This document shows positions 22,356 through 35,003 of a stretch of DNA of 64,000 nt, piece after piece; the first letter of the stretch is position 1, and each line of letters starts with the position of its first letter. The notes under the pieces are model-generated. The model had not been told where the DNA came from and ran no database searches. It was given only the letters and a program-made list of their open reading frames with translations. Location: the NCBI GenBank assembly GCA_036785325.1, contig JAXIVH010000028.1, positions 5,310,946 through 5,374,945 on the forward strand. Reading direction: 5' to 3'. The stretch is from Urophycis tenuis (Eukaryota > Chordata > Actinopteri > Gadiformes > Phycidae). The translations under genes and the position numbers were made by a program.

Positions 22356-25300
22356 GAAGGTATGTTTTTAGCTGCTGGGTAGACTTCAGTCAACCTGACG
22401 CAGTTTAGTCTGTGATCAACCAGACTGCTCGCGGATGGGCTCATTTTAAGCGGGGAAATCTAAGCTTTCCAACGGCGTATGGCAAGTCTATAGTCACTAA
22501 AGGGTCGTTGAAATACTAAGCTAATTCATTTGTGTTCTGTAAGGAAAGATTGATGTTAATTGAAACGTTGAAGGTATGTCTTTAGCTGCTGTGTAGACTT
22601 CAGTCAACCTGACGCAGTTTTGTCTCTGAGCAACCAAATTGCTTGGGGATGGGCTCATTTTAAGCGGGGAAATCTAAGGTTCCCAACGGCGTATGGCAAG
22701 ATTATATTGAGTCATGGGTCGTTGAAATACTAAGCTAATTAATTTCTGTTCTTTATTGAAAGATTGATCTTAATTGAAACGTTGAAGGTATGTTTTTAGC
22801 TGCTGGGTAGACTTCAGTCAACCTGACGCAGTTTAGTCTGTGATCAACCAGACTGCTCGCGGATGGGCTCATTTTAAGCGGGGAAATCTAAGCTTTCCAA
22901 CGGCGTATGGCAAGACTATATTGACTCATTGGTCGTTGAAATACTAAGCTAATTAATTTGTGATCTGTAAGGAAAGATTGATGTTAATTGAAACGTTGAA
23001 GGTATGTTTTTAGCTGCTGGGTAGACTTCAGTCAACCTGACACAGTTTTGTCTCTGAGCAACCAAATTGCTTGGGGATGGGCTCATTTTAAGCGGGGAAA
23101 TCTAAGCTTTCCAACGGCGTATGGCAAGACTATATTCACTCATGGGTCGTTGAAATACTAAGATAATTAATTTGTGTTCTGTAAGGAAAGATTGATGTTA
23201 ATTGAAACGTTGAAGGTATGTTTTTAGCTGCTGGGTAGACTTCACTCAACCTGACACAGTTTTGTCTGTGATCAACCAGACTGCTGGCGGATGGGCTCAT
23301 TTTAAGCAGGGAAATCTAAGCTTTTCAACGGCGTATGGTAAGACTATATTCACCAAAGGGCCGTTGAAATACTAAGCTAATTAATTTGTGTTCTGTAAGG
23401 AAAGATTGATGTTAATTGAAACGTTAAAGGTATGTTTTTGGCTGCTGGGTAGACTTCATTCAACCTGACGCAGTTTAGTCTGTGATCAACCAGACTGCTC
23501 GCGGATGGGCTCATTTTAAGCGGGGAAATCTAAGCTTTCCAACGGCGTATGGCAAGACTATATTGACTCATGGGTCGTTGAAATACTAAGCTAATTAATT
23601 TGTGTTCTGTAAGGAAAGATTGATGTTAATTGAAACGTTGAAGGTATGTTTTTAGCTGCTGGGTAGACTTCAGTCAACCTGACGCAGTTTAGTCTGTGAG
23701 CAACCAAATTGCTCGGGGATGGGCTCATTATAAGCGGGGAAATCTAAGCTTTCCAACGGCGTATGGCAAGACTATATTCACCAAAGGGTCGTTGAAATAC
23801 TAAGCTAATTAATTTGTGTTCTGTAAGGAAAGATTGATGTTAATTGAAACGTTGAAGGTATGTTTTTAGCTGCTGGGTAGACTTCAGTCAACCTGACGCA
23901 GTTTAGTCTGTGATCAACCAGACTGCTCGCGGATGGGCTCATTTTAAGCGGGGAAATCTAAGCTTTCCAACGGCGTATGGCAAGACTATATCGACTCATG
24001 GGTCGTTGAAATACTAAGCTAATTAATTTGTGTTCTGTAAGGAAAGATTGATGTTAATTGAAACGTTGAAGGTATGTTTTTAGCTGCTGGGTAGACTTCA
24101 GTCAACCTGACCCAGTTTAGTCTGTGATCAACCAGACTGCTCGCGGATGGGCTCATTTTAAGCGGGGAAATCTAAGCTTTCCAACGGCGTATGGCAAGAC
24201 TATATTGACTCATGGGTCGTTTAAATACTAAGCTAATTAATTTGTGTTCTGTAAGGAAAGATTGATGTAAATTGAAACGTTGAAGGTATGTCTTTAGCTG
24301 CTGTGTAGACTTCAGTCAACCTGACGCAGATTTGTCTGTGAGCAACCAAATTGCTCGGGGATGGGCTCATTATAAGCGGGGAAATCTAAGCTTTCCAACG
24401 GCGTATGGCAAGACTATATTCACCAAAGGGCCGTTGAAATACTAAGCTAATTAATTTGTGTTCTGTAAGGAAAGATTGATGTTAATTGAAACGTTAAAGG
24501 TATGTTTTAGCTGCTGGGTAGACTTCATTCAACCTGACGCAGTTTAGTCTGTGATCAACCAGACTGCTCGCGGATGGGCTCATTTTAAGTGGGGAAATCT
24601 AAGCTTTCCAACGGCGTATGGCAAGACTATATTGACTCATGGGTCGTTGAAATACTAAGCTAATTAATTAGTGTTCTGTAAGGAAAGATTGATGTTAATT
24701 GAAACGTTGAAGGTATGTTTTTAGCTGCTGGGTAGACTTCAGTCAACCTGACGCAGTTTAGTCTGTGATCAACCAGACTGCTGGCGGATGGGCTCATTTT
24801 AAGCAGGGAAATCTAAGCTTTTCAATGGCGTATGGTAAGACTATATTCACCAAAGGGCCGTTGAAATACTAAGCTAATTAATTTGTGTTCTGTAAGGAAA
24901 GATTGATGTTAATTGAAACGTTGAAGGTATGTTTTTAGCTGCTGGGTAGACTTCAGTCAACCTGACGCAGTTTAGTCTGTGATCAACCAGACTGCTCGGG
25001 GATGGGCTCATTTTAAGCGGGGAAATCTAAGCTTTCCAACGGCGTATGGCAAGACTATATTGACTCATGGGTCGTTTAAATACTAAGCTAATTAATTTGT
25101 GTTCTGTAAGGAAAGATTGATGTTAATTGAAACGTTGAAGGTATGTCTTTAGCTGCTGTGTAGACTTCAGTCAACCTGACGCAGATTTGTCTGTGAGCAA
25201 CCAAATTGCTCGGGGATGGGCTCATTATAAGCGGGGAAATCTAAGCTTTCCAACGGCGTATGGCAAGACTATATTCACCAAAGGGCCGTTGAAATACTAA

Positions 25301-25972
25301 GCTAATTAATTTGTGTTCTGTAAGGAAAGATTGATGTTAATTGAAACGTTAAAGGTATGTTTTTAGCTGCTGGGTAGACTTCATTCAACCTGAGGCAGTT
25401 TAGTCTGTGATCAACCAGACTGCTCGCGGATGGGCTCATTTTAAGCGGGGAAATCTAAGCTTTCCAACGGCGTATGGCAAGACTATATTGACTCATGGGT
25501 CGTTGAAATACTAAGCTAATTAATAAGTGTTCTGTAAGGAAAGATTGATGTTAATTGAAACGTTGAAGGTATGTTTATAGCTGCTGGGTAGACTTCACTC
25601 AACCTGACACAGTTTTCTCTGTGAGCAACCAATTTGCTCGGGGATGGGCTCATTATAAGCGGGGAAATCTAAGCTTTCCAACGGCGTATGGCAAGACTAT
25701 ATTCACCAAAGGGTCGTTGAAATACTAAGCTAATTAATTTGTGTTCTGTAAGGAAAGATTGATGTTAATTGAAACGTTGAAGGTATGTCTTTAGCTGCTG
25801 TGTAGACTTCAGTCAACCTGACGCAGATTTGTCTGTGAGCAACCAAATTGCTCGGAGATTGGCTCATTTTAAACGGGGAAATCTAAGCTTTCCAACGACG
25901 TATGGCATGACTATATTTGCCCATGGGTCGTCGAAATAATAAGCTGATTCATGTGTGTTCTGTTGGCTGTGG
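22356..25972. repeat. 214-bp satellite array 8 (17 monomers)
   Basis: First monomer 22356, terminal monomer 25779. The distance is one base short of 16 x 214 because of a T deletion (GGTATGTTTTAGC) near 24504. From the fourth monomer (22998) on it matches array 9 at an offset of 3,978, including that deletion, GACCCAGTTTAG, and TAATTAGTG/TAATAAGTG. Confidence 0.96.
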
Positions 25973-26150
25973 AAAGAAAATAGCACACAAGTCATACCAA
26001 GTCACCTTTATTTTTCAGTGATAAACATTAATAAATAAACAGTATGGACATTGTATAAACAGTTGTATAAAAAGTGTAAACGGTATGAACAGTGTTCTTA
26101 TAAAAGATATCAATATCAATACTGATCACGTATGTATTTTATATTTCCAG

Positions 26151-26654
26151 GTTATTTGTTGATGAGCCAGAGCCTGTGACTCCCACCAACCGGCCCGTTC
26201 AGCCCACTGCGTTGTCGTCCTCCACCCGGCCGAAGCCTCCTGCGCCCACCCGCCTCCAGCCGAGGCCTCCTGCTGCGTCAGCCTGTGGCCCGCCCGCCCC
26301 CTGTGTCGGCAGCACCCATACCGCTGGTCCTCCCCGCACAGCCACAGGCCCCCTCCGTCCTGCTTCGTGGGCCATCCTGCAGCTGTCTCTGCAGTCATCG
26401 TGTGTCAAAACCATTCAAACTTGTATATGGTAACATTTCAAAATGACACCAGCATAAATGAGGACCTTGCAATAGGTTGTGTGTTACAGGACCCCCCTGG
26501 CATACAGCTGTATGTCTCTGTGAAGGTGGTTGTGAAGAACTGCATCCGGCTGAACAAGTACAAGTGCCGGCGAGGCAGCAACTCTCTCGAGGGGTTGCAC
26601 ACCCACCTGGTTAACGCCGTCCCTTCACAGCGATGTGGGATCATGCCGTTCCAA
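26151..26654 (+). CDS. Exon block copy 8, candidate transposase-derived exon (open form)
   Basis: Open form: CAG at 26487 and CGA at 26571. The second-half frame is open from 26166 to the donor, with private changes near the end (CACACCCACC and GCCGTCCC) shared only with copy 9. The preceding spacer has CACGTATG instead of the CACGTGTG E-box. The first half has the same frame conflict. Confidence 0.35.
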
Positions 26655-26664
26655 GTAAGTGATT

Positions 26665-26717
<53 letters not shown>

Positions 26718-26975
26718 GCAGGCGCATATATACACACACACACACACACTTATATATACACACACATATATATATATACTTAAACATAGCTGACCCTTTT
26801 TTTCCCCCTTCTCGGGGATTATGCTCCCAGTTTTGATCTCGGACGTCTGGTCACTTATAGCATATAATAATATTCTATTACTGTTAAGCCAACTATGAAT
26901 AATAAAACAGGCCAAAACATGTGTCCTTTATCATAGCTACACGTGTTACAAAAAAAACGCGTGAATTGAAAAGTT
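26655..26975. repeat. Intron-like microsatellite segment of macro-unit 8
   Basis: 321 bases. The CA run is followed by CGCGCAGGCGC and then CTTATATATAC instead of GCATATATAC. Identical in layout to the segment at 30633. Confidence 0.9.
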
Positions 26976-29950
26976 GAAGGTATGTTTTTAGCTGCTGGGT
27001 AGACTTCAGTCAACCTGACACAGTTTTGTCTCTGAGCAACCAAATTGCTTGGGGATGGGCTCATTTTAAGCGGGGAAATCTAAGCTTTCCAACGGCGTAT
27101 GGCAAGACTATATTCACTCATGGGTCGTTGAAATACTAAGATAATTAATTTGTGTTCTGTAAGGAAAGATTGATGTTAATTGAAACGTTGAAGGTATGTT
27201 TTTAGCTGCTGGGTAGACTTCACTCAACCTGACACAGTTTTGTCTGTGATCAACCAGACTGCTGGCGGATGGGCTCATTTTAAGCAGGGAAATCTAAGCT
27301 TTTCAACGGCGTATGGTAAGACTATATTCACCAAAGGGCCGTTGAAATACTAAGCTAATTAATTTGTGTTCTGTAAGGAAAGATTGATGTTAATTGAAAC
27401 GTTAAAGGTATGTTTTTGGCTGCTGGGTAGACTTCATTCAACCTGACGCAGTTTAGTCTGTGATCAACCAGACTGCTCGCGGATGGGCTCATTTTAAGCG
27501 GGGAAATCTAAGCTTTCCAACGGCGTATGGCAAGACTATATTGACTCATGGGTCGTTGAAATACTAAGCTAATTAATTTGTGTTCTGTAAGGAAAGATTG
27601 ATGTTAATTGAAACGTTGAAGGTATGTTTTTAGCTGCTGGGTAGACTTCAGTCAACCTGACGCAGTTTAGTCTGTGAGCAACCAAATTGCTCGGGGATGG
27701 GCTCATTATAAGCGGGGAAATCTAAGCTTTCCAACGGCGTATGGCAAGACTATATTCACCAAAGGGTCGTTGAAATACTAAGCTAATTAATTTGTGTTCT
27801 GTAAGGAAAGATTGATGTTAATTGAAACGTTGAAGGTATGTTTTTAGCTGCTGGGTAGACTTCAGTCAACCTGACGCAGTTTAGTCTGTGATCAACCAGA
27901 CTGCTCGCGGATGGGCTCATTTTAAGCGGGGAAATCTAAGCTTTCCAACGGCGTATGGCAAGACTATATCGACTCATGGGTCGTTGAAATACTAAGCTAA
28001 TTAATTTGTGTTCTGTAAGGAAAGATTGATGTTAATTGAAACGTTGAAGGTATGTTTTTAGCTGCTGGGTAGACTTCAGTCAACCTGACCCAGTTTAGTC
28101 TGTGATCAACCAGACTGCTCGCGGATGGGCTCATTTTAAGCGGGGAAATCTAAGCTTTCCAACGGCGTATGGCAAGACTATATTGACTCATGGGTCGTTT
28201 AAATACTAAGCTAATTAATTTGTGTTCTGTAAGGAAAGATTGATGTAAATTGAAACGTTGAAGGTATGTCTTTAGCTGCTGTGTAGACTTCAGTCAACCT
28301 GACGCAGATTTGTCTGTGAGCAACCAAATTGCTCGGGGATGGGCTCATTATAAGCGGGGAAATCTAAGCTTTCCAACGGCGTATGGCAAGACTATATTCA
28401 CCAAAGGGCCGTTGAAATACTAAGCTAATTAATTTGTGTTCTGTAAGGAAAGATTGATGTTAATTGAAACGTTAAAGGTATGTTTTAGCTGCTGGGTAGA
28501 CTTCATTCAACCTGACGCAGTTTAGTCTGTGATCAACCAGACTGCTCGCGGATGGGCTCATTTTAAGTGGGGAAATCTAAGCTTTCCAACGGCGTATGGC
28601 AAGACTATATTGACTCATGGGTCGTTGAAATACTAAGCTAATTAATTAGTGTTCTGTAAGGAAAGATTGATGTTAATTGAAACGTTGAAGGTATGTTTTT
28701 AGCTGCTGGGTAGACTTCAGTCAACCTGACGCAGTTTAGTCTGTGATCAACCAGACTGCTGGCGGATGGGCTCATTTTAAGCAGGGAAATCTAAGCTTTT
28801 CAATGGCGTATGGTAAGACTATATTCACCAAAGGGCCGTTGAAATACTAAGCTAATTAATTTGTGTTCTGTAAGGAAAGATTGATGTTAATTGAAACGTT
28901 GAAGGTATGTTTTTAGCTGCTGGGTAGACTTCAGTCAACCTGACGCAGTTTAGTCTGTGATCAACCAGACTGCTCGGGGATGGGCTCATTTTAAGCGGGG
29001 AAATCTAAGCTTTCCAACGGCGTATGGCAAGACTATATTGACTCATGGGTCGTTTAAATACTAAGCTAATTAATTTGTGTTCTGTAAGGAAAGATTGATG
29101 TTAATTGAAACGTTGAAGGTATGTCTTTAGCTGCTGTGTAGACTTCAGTCAACCTGACGCAGATTTGTCTGTGAGCAACCAAATTGCTCGGGGATGGGCT
29201 CATTATAAGCGGGGAAATCTAAGCTTTCCAACGGCGTATGGCAAGACTATATTCACCAAAGGGCCGTTGAAATACTAAGCTAATTAATTTGTGTTCTGTA
29301 AGGAAAGATTGATGTTAATTGAAACGTTAAAGGTATGTTTTTAGCTGCTGGGTAGACTTCATTCAACCTGAGGCAGTTTAGTCTGTGATCAACCAGACTG
29401 CTCGCGGATGGGCTCATTTTAAGCGGGGAAATCTAAGCTTTCCAACGGCGTATGGCAAGACTATATTGACTCATGGGTCGTTGAAATACTAAGCTAATTA
29501 ATAAGTGTTCTGTAAGGAAAGATTGATGTTAATTGAAACGTTGAAGGTATGTTTATAGCTGCTGGGTAGACTTCACTCAACCTGACACAGTTTTCTCTGT
29601 GAGCAACCAATTTGCTCGGGGATGGGCTCATTATAAGCGGGGAAATCTAAGCTTTCCAACGGCGTATGGCAAGACTATATTCACCAAAGGGTCGTTGAAA
29701 TACTAAGCTAATTAATTTGTGTTCTGTAAGGAAAGATTGATGTTAATTGAAACGTTGAAGGTATGTCTTTAGCTGCTGTGTAGACTTCAGTCAACCTGAC
29801 GCAGATTTGTCTGTGAGCAACCAAATTGCTCGGAGATTGGCTCATTTTAAACGGGGAAATCTAAGCTTTCCAACGACGTATGGCATGACTATATTTGCCC
29901 ATGGGTCGTCGAAATAATAAGCTGATTCATGTGTGTTCTGTTGGCTGTGG
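26976..29950. repeat. 214-bp satellite array 9 (14 monomers)
   Basis: First monomer 26976, terminal monomer 29757. The distance is one base short of 13 x 214 because it shares the T deletion of array 8 (here near 28482). It equals array 8 without that array's first three monomers. Confidence 0.96.
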
Positions 29951-30128
29951 AAAGAAAATAGCACACAAGTCATACCAAGTCACCTTTATTTTTCAGTGAT
30001 AAACATTAATAAATAAACAGTATGGACATTGTATAAACAGTTGTATAAAAAGTGTAAACGGTATGAACAGTGTTCTTATAAAAGATATCAATATCAATAC
30101 TGATCACGTATGTATTTTATATTTCCAG

Positions 30129-30632
30129 GTTATTTGTTGATGAGCCAGAGCCTGTGACTCCCACCAACCGGCCCGTTCAGCCCACTGCGTTGTCGTCCTC
30201 CACCCGGCCGAAGCCTCCTGCGCCCACCCGCCTCCAGCCGAGGCCTCCTGCTGCGTCAGCCTGTGGCCCGCCCGCCCCCTGTGTCGGCAGCACCCATACC
30301 GCTGGTCCTCCCCGCACAGCCACAGGCCCCCTCCGTCCTGCTTCGTGGGCCATCCTGCAGCTGTCTCTGCAGTCATCGTGTGTCAAAACCATTCAAACTT
30401 GTATATGGTAACATTTCAAAATGACACCAGCATAAATGAGGACCTTGCAATAGGTTGTGTGTTACAGGACCCCCCTGGCATACAGCTGTATGTCTCTGTG
30501 AAGGTGGTTGTGAAGAACTGCATCCGGCTGAACAAGTACAAGTGCCGGCGAGGCAGCAACTCTCTCGAGGGGTTGCACACCCACCTGGTTAACGCCGTCC
30601 CTTCACAGCGATGTGGGATCATGCCGTTCCAA
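30129..30632 (+). CDS. Exon block copy 9, candidate transposase-derived exon (open form)
   Basis: Open form: CAG at 30465 and CGA at 30549. Essentially identical to copy 8 (offset 3,978), including CACACCCACC, GCCGTCCC and the upstream CACGTATG. Same frame conflict in the first half, so coding status is uncertain. Confidence 0.35.
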
Positions 30633-30642
30633 GTAAGTGATT

Positions 30643-30695
<53 letters not shown>

Positions 30696-30953
30696 GCAGG
30701 CGCATATATACACACACACACACACACTTATATATACACACACATATATATATATACTTAAACATAGCTGACCCTTTTTTTCCCCCTTCTCGGGGATTAT
30801 GCTCCCAGTTTTGATCTCGGACGTCTGGTCACTTATAGCATATAATAATATTCTATTACTGTTAAGCCAACTATGAATAATAAAACAGGCCAAAACATGT
30901 GTCCTTTATCATAGCTACACGTGTTACAAAAAAAACGCGTGAATTGAAAAGTT
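30633..30953. repeat. Intron-like microsatellite segment of macro-unit 9
   Basis: 321 bases; duplicate of 26655-26975 with the same CGCGCAGGCGC and CTTATATATAC words. Confidence 0.9.
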
Positions 30954-32135
30954 GAAGGTATGTTTTTAGCTGCTGGGTAGACTTCAGTGAACCTGACGCA
31001 GTTTTGTCTGTGAGCAACCAAATTGCTCGGGGATGGGCTCATTTTAAGCGGGGAAATCTAAGGTTCCCAACGGCGTATGGCAAGACTATATTGAGTCATG
31101 GGTCGTTGAAATACTAAGCTAATTAATTTATGTTCTTTATTGAAAGATTGATCTTAATTGAAACGTTGAAGGTATGTTTTTAGCTGCTGGGTAGACTTCA
31201 GTCAATCTGACGCAGTTTTGTCTGTGAGCAAGCAGACTGCTCGCGGATGGGCTCATTCTAAGCGGGGAAATCTAAGCTTTCCAACGGCGTATGGCAAGAC
31301 TATATTGACTCATTGGTCGTTGAAATACTAAGCTAATTAATTTGTGATCTGTAAGGAAAGATTGATGTTAATTGAAACGTTGAAGGTATGTTTTTAGCTG
31401 CTGGGTAGACTTCAGTCAACCTGACACAGTTTTGTCTCTGAGCAACCAAATTGCTTGGGGATGGGCTCATTATAAGCGGGGAAATCTAAGCTTTTCAACG
31501 GCGTATGGCAAGACTATATTCACCAAAGGGCCTTTGAAATACTAAGCTAATTAATTTGTGTTCTGTAAGGAAAGATTGATGTTAATTGAAACGTTGAAGG
31601 TATGTTTTTAGCTGCTGGGTAGACTTCAGTCAACCTGACGCAGTTTAGTCTGTGATCAACCAGACTGCTCGCGGATGGGCTCATTTTAAGCGGGGAAATC
31701 TAAGCTTTTCAATGGCGTATGGCAAGACTATATTCACCAATGGCCCGTTGAAATACTAAGCTAATTAATTTGTGTTCTGTAAGGAAAGATTGATGTCAAT
31801 TGAAACGTTAAAGGTATGTTTTTAGCTGCTGGGTAGACTTCATTAAACCTGACGCAGTTTAGTCTGTGATCAACCAGACTGCTCGCGGATGGGCTCATTT
31901 TAAGCGGGGAAATCTAAGCTTTCCAACGGCGTATGGCAAGACTATATTGACTCATTGGTCGTTGAAATACTAAGCTAATTAATTTGTGATCTGTAAGGAA
32001 AGATTGATGTTAATTGAAACGTTGAAGGTATGTTTTTAGCTGCTGGGTAGACTTCAGTCAACCTGACACAGTTTTGTCTCTGAGCAACCAAATTGCTTGG
32101 GGATGGGCTCATTATAAGCAGGGAAATCTAAGCTT
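30954..32135. repeat. 214-bp satellite array 10, truncated (about 5.5 monomers)
   Basis: Starts at 30954 and runs in 214-base steps until 32135. It stops mid-monomer at GGAAATCTAAGCTT, where the normal continuation TCCAACGG is replaced by GATATTGGCG. No terminal-type monomer, spacer or exon follows. Confidence 0.95.
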
Positions 32136-32225
32136 GATATTGGCGAGTGCAACTGCCTTTGATCCCCTATTCAACAACCGAGTCGTTGGATGAGGTGGGG
32201 GGGGGGTCATCGAGATAACTCTAAC

Positions 32226-32898
32226 GAACCTAACCGAGCCAGGGCCATCGAAAGAACGGGCTCTCTACACAACCCATTTATATTACCTTACCAACTGTTA
32301 TTCACAAAACGACCACTAGATGGAGGCGATGGACCACCACTGAAGAATCAAAAGAAGGCAACCAGCCTTTAACACAAAGACTAAAAACTCACTCCAGCTG
32401 TGATCCTCTTTATCTAAATAAATAAATAAACAAAAATGAATAAATAAATAGACTAAATAAATATACAAATATAAATAAATAAATGAAATATAGATTACCT
32501 TACCAACTATTGCAATTACCTATTATTATTATTATTACTTACCTATTAATGCAATTTCCCAACCTGGGAACAATAGAGTATTTCTATTTCTATTTCTATA
32601 ACTCTTCTTCACAAAACGACCACTAGGTGGAGACGACGCACCACCAGCGAGGAATCAAAAGAGGAGGAACAACCTTGAATACAAAGATTAAAACCCACTC
32701 CAGCGGTGAGTCTCTCGATGTATTTATTTACTAAAAAAATATATATTAAATATATATACTCCTCCCATCTCTTCTCCCCTGTCTTCCCTCATGGAAATGA
32801 GGGAGTTGGGGGAGATAGAGTGTACTAGCCCGATCCGGCGGGGGTGAGTTCAGTCCGTACAGACTGTCTCACCTTGACTCTACCTTCCTCAATCTCTA
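32226..32898. other. T1-specific extra sequence with duplicated element and AT microsatellites
   Basis: This stretch is absent from T2-T4. It holds two copies of an approximately 100-bp element (32301-32404 and 32608-32711). Each begins CACAAAACGACCACTAG and ends in CACTCCAGC(T/G)GTGA, a tail also found in T1-T4 (near 34687). Between them are AAAT-type repeats (32411-32495), a TATTATTATT run, and a retroelement tail. An 8-bp-arm hairpin (TCCCTCAT..ATGAGGGA) lies at 32785-32804. No credible open reading frame is present; the 60-codon frame at 32190 begins in the G-run head and has no supporting features. Confidence 0.7.
32549..32600 (+). mobile_element. Retroelement 3' tail remnant (LINE/SINE type)
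   Basis: GCAATTTCCCAACCTGGGA followed by an ACAATAGAGTA poly(A)-signal-like word and TTTCTA repeats. This matches the layout of a teleost non-LTR retroelement tail (GGGAAATT box, AATAAAGTA, short tandem repeat), recognised from memory. The same tail occurs on the minus strand at 40629-40689. Confidence 0.55.
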
Positions 32899-33826
32899 GC
32901 TCTAACTCTAACCCTAGGGATAACCTCAACCCCAACCCTAACCATAGGCCTAACCTTAGCCCTAACCCTAACTCAACCCTAACACTAACCCTTACCTTGG
33001 CCCTAATCTTAAAACTAACCTCAACCCCTAACCTTAGCCTTAACACTAACCCTAACCCCTACTCTAACTCTAACCCTAACCCCTACTCTAACTCTAACCC
33101 TAAGCCTACCCTAACCTCCAACACTAACCCTACCCTAACTCTAACGCTAACCCTAACTCTAACCTTTGCCCTAACTTTAGCCCTAACCCTAGCCTCAGCC
33201 ATAACCCTAACCCTAACCTTAGCCCTAACCCTAACCTTAACCCTAACCCTAACCTTGGCCCTAACCTTAACACTAACCTCAAACCTAACCTTAACCCTAA
33301 CCTCAGCCATAACCCTAACCCTAACCTTAGCCCTAACCCTAATTCTAGCCCTAACCCTAATCTTAACCATAACCTTAACCCTAACCTTGGCCCTAACACT
33401 TAACCTAACCTTATCCATAACACTAACCCTAACCTCAACCCTAACCTTAACCCCAATCTCAGCCGTAACCCCAACCCTAACCTTATCCCTAACCTTAAAC
33501 CTAACCCTAACCTCAGCCCTAACCTTAACCCTAACCTCAGCCCTCATCTTAACCCTAACCCCTAACCCCTAACCTCTAACCCTAACCCTAACCTTACCCT
33601 AACCGTAACGCTAACCCTAACCCTTACTCTAACCTTAGCCCTAACCTTAGCCCTAACCGTAACCCTAACCTTAACCCTAACCTTAACCCTAAACCGTAAC
33701 CTTATACCTAACCCTAACCTCAGCCCTAACCTTAACCCTAACCGCAACCCCTCCCATTTACTTCAAACCTAACGTTAAGGTTAACTGCTAACTCTACCCC
33801 TAAATCTACCCTAACCTTAACCTACA
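32899..33826. repeat. Degenerate telomere-like tract (CCCTAA variants), T1
   Basis: Long run of CCCTAA mixed with CCTTAA, CCTCAG, CCATAA, CTTGGC and similar hexamer variants on the + strand. The six-base period keeps reading frames open by chance: the Leu-Thr and Arg-Val repeats predicted on both strands (for example 32844-33572 and 33083-33547) are artefacts of the hexamer and not proteins. Confidence 0.9.
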
Positions 33827-34010
33827 CTTGACATATTGGAGGAAGAAGACAATTACCCAGCATGCATTTCATCCGGAAAACTTTTCACAAAAAAACCCAT
33901 TACCGAAGTACCTACGGCGAGAATAGACTACCCCAAGAAATTGTTGTTTTGGGTGAGGAAAGTAAGCCATTGAGTCTTCTCTAAGGTCAACTTCCTACAC
34001 AATCTCTGTA

Positions 34011-34380
34011 GTCGCGCGGTGTATGGGGCACAGGAATTGTTATTAACAGGCTGTTCGGCATGGGGTCCTGGAGGGGCCAGGGAGGCAGTGCTTAGTCGCG
34101 GCTGGCCTTGGCCTTTCCTACCCTGGGACCGACTGGGAAGGCACCGCTGGTCGGGGCTGGTCTTGGTCTTTCCTAGGTCTGGACACCCATCGCTGAGGAT
34201 AGCTGCATTGGGGGACCGTGGAGGCAGTGCTTTGTCACGGCTGGCCTCGGTCCTTCGTGACCCCAGTTTTCTGCTAGTTCATCTGGACCCAACAGAGGAC
34301 AAGAACCAAGCTCCGGCCCTGATTGGCCAAACCAGGGCTACCTAGCGGTGTTAACAACTGGTTTGTGCTGGTCAGGGGGT
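34011..34380. other. GC-rich, CpG-containing block of T1
   Basis: Begins GTCGCGCGGTGTATGG and ends GGTCAGGGGGT. It contains an internal imperfect duplication of GGCAGTGCTT-GTC-CGGCTGGCCT. A 108-codon frame (34019-34345) is present, but the same frame has a stop at its start in T2 (GCATAGG) and a one-base deletion in T3. It is therefore not maintained and probably not coding. The block lies immediately to the right of the CCCTAA tract. Confidence 0.7.
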
Positions 34381-34912
34381 AAGTATGTGCCCCCTCCTCT
34401 CCATAACCAAAACAATGTATCCTAAAAAGTGTTTTACTTACCTTTACTTACCTCGACGTTACCTCAACAAATGATCACTCCTAAAAAAGCTTAAACCCAA
34501 TACCAATTCCATTTCGGAAACGACACACCTTGAGAATTGATCACTCTCGGGGGGGCCTCCCTTGGGTGAGGGTGTATAGTGACAATGGCCAGAAACACCC
34601 TATGATCCCAGGGTCCACTACTGATGACGTGTCCTAATATTTCGATAGCACGTTTATACTAAAATAGAAATGGAAAAGAAAAGTCTCACTCCAGCTGTGA
34701 CTCGTCTTTATTCAAATAAGTAAATATACCAATGCATTGGAAGTACCTTCAATCAAACTAGATTGACCTCCATCTTGGAACAAAGAAAACCTTTGGGAAA
34801 AGGAAAAACAAGTCTATATCTCCAAATCAGCGGTTATATCACAACAAGACAGATAACCATTTCGTTTTACTTCATTCTTGGTAATATGGGAAAAGAGAGC
34901 TGCGGATGACTA
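34381..34912. other. AT-rich remainder of T1
   Basis: Non-satellite sequence repeated in each unit: a CTCGGGGGGGCCTCCC stretch near 34548, then CACTCCAGCTGTGACTCGTC and TTTATTCAAATAAGTAAATA. It ends CGGATGACTA just before the next unit head. No gene is seen. Confidence 0.7.
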
Positions 34913-35003
34913 GATATTGGCGAGTGCAACTGCCTTTGATCCCCTATTCAACTACCGAGTCGTTGGATGAGGTGGGGGGTGGTCATCGAGATAACTCTAA
35001 CGA

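Larger units (their letters stand above)
32136..34912. repeat. Telomere-like tandem unit T1
   Basis: First of four complete tandem units that begin with GATATTGGCGAGTGCAACTG (32136, 34913, 37037, 39160; the partial fifth at 41196). T1 is 2,777 bases, about 650 longer than T2 and T3 because of extra sequence at 32226-32898. Order: head with a G run, extra sequence, degenerate telomeric tract, GC-rich block, AT-rich remainder. No gene is supported. Confidence 0.9.

Noticed and set aside
327..32135. CRISPR-like array of regular repeats
   Set aside because: The repeats are contiguous 214-bp satellite monomers without unique spacers, in a eukaryotic setting.
32844..33572. Long Leu-Thr repeat reading frames (also 34906-35646, 37030-37770 and the Arg-Val frames on the other strand)
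   Set aside because: They are direct translations of a six-base telomere-like repeat, which stays open in several frames on both strands.
34019..34345. 108-codon frame in the GC-rich block of T1
   Set aside because: Stopped at its start in T2, frameshifted in T3, and not conserved as a protein.
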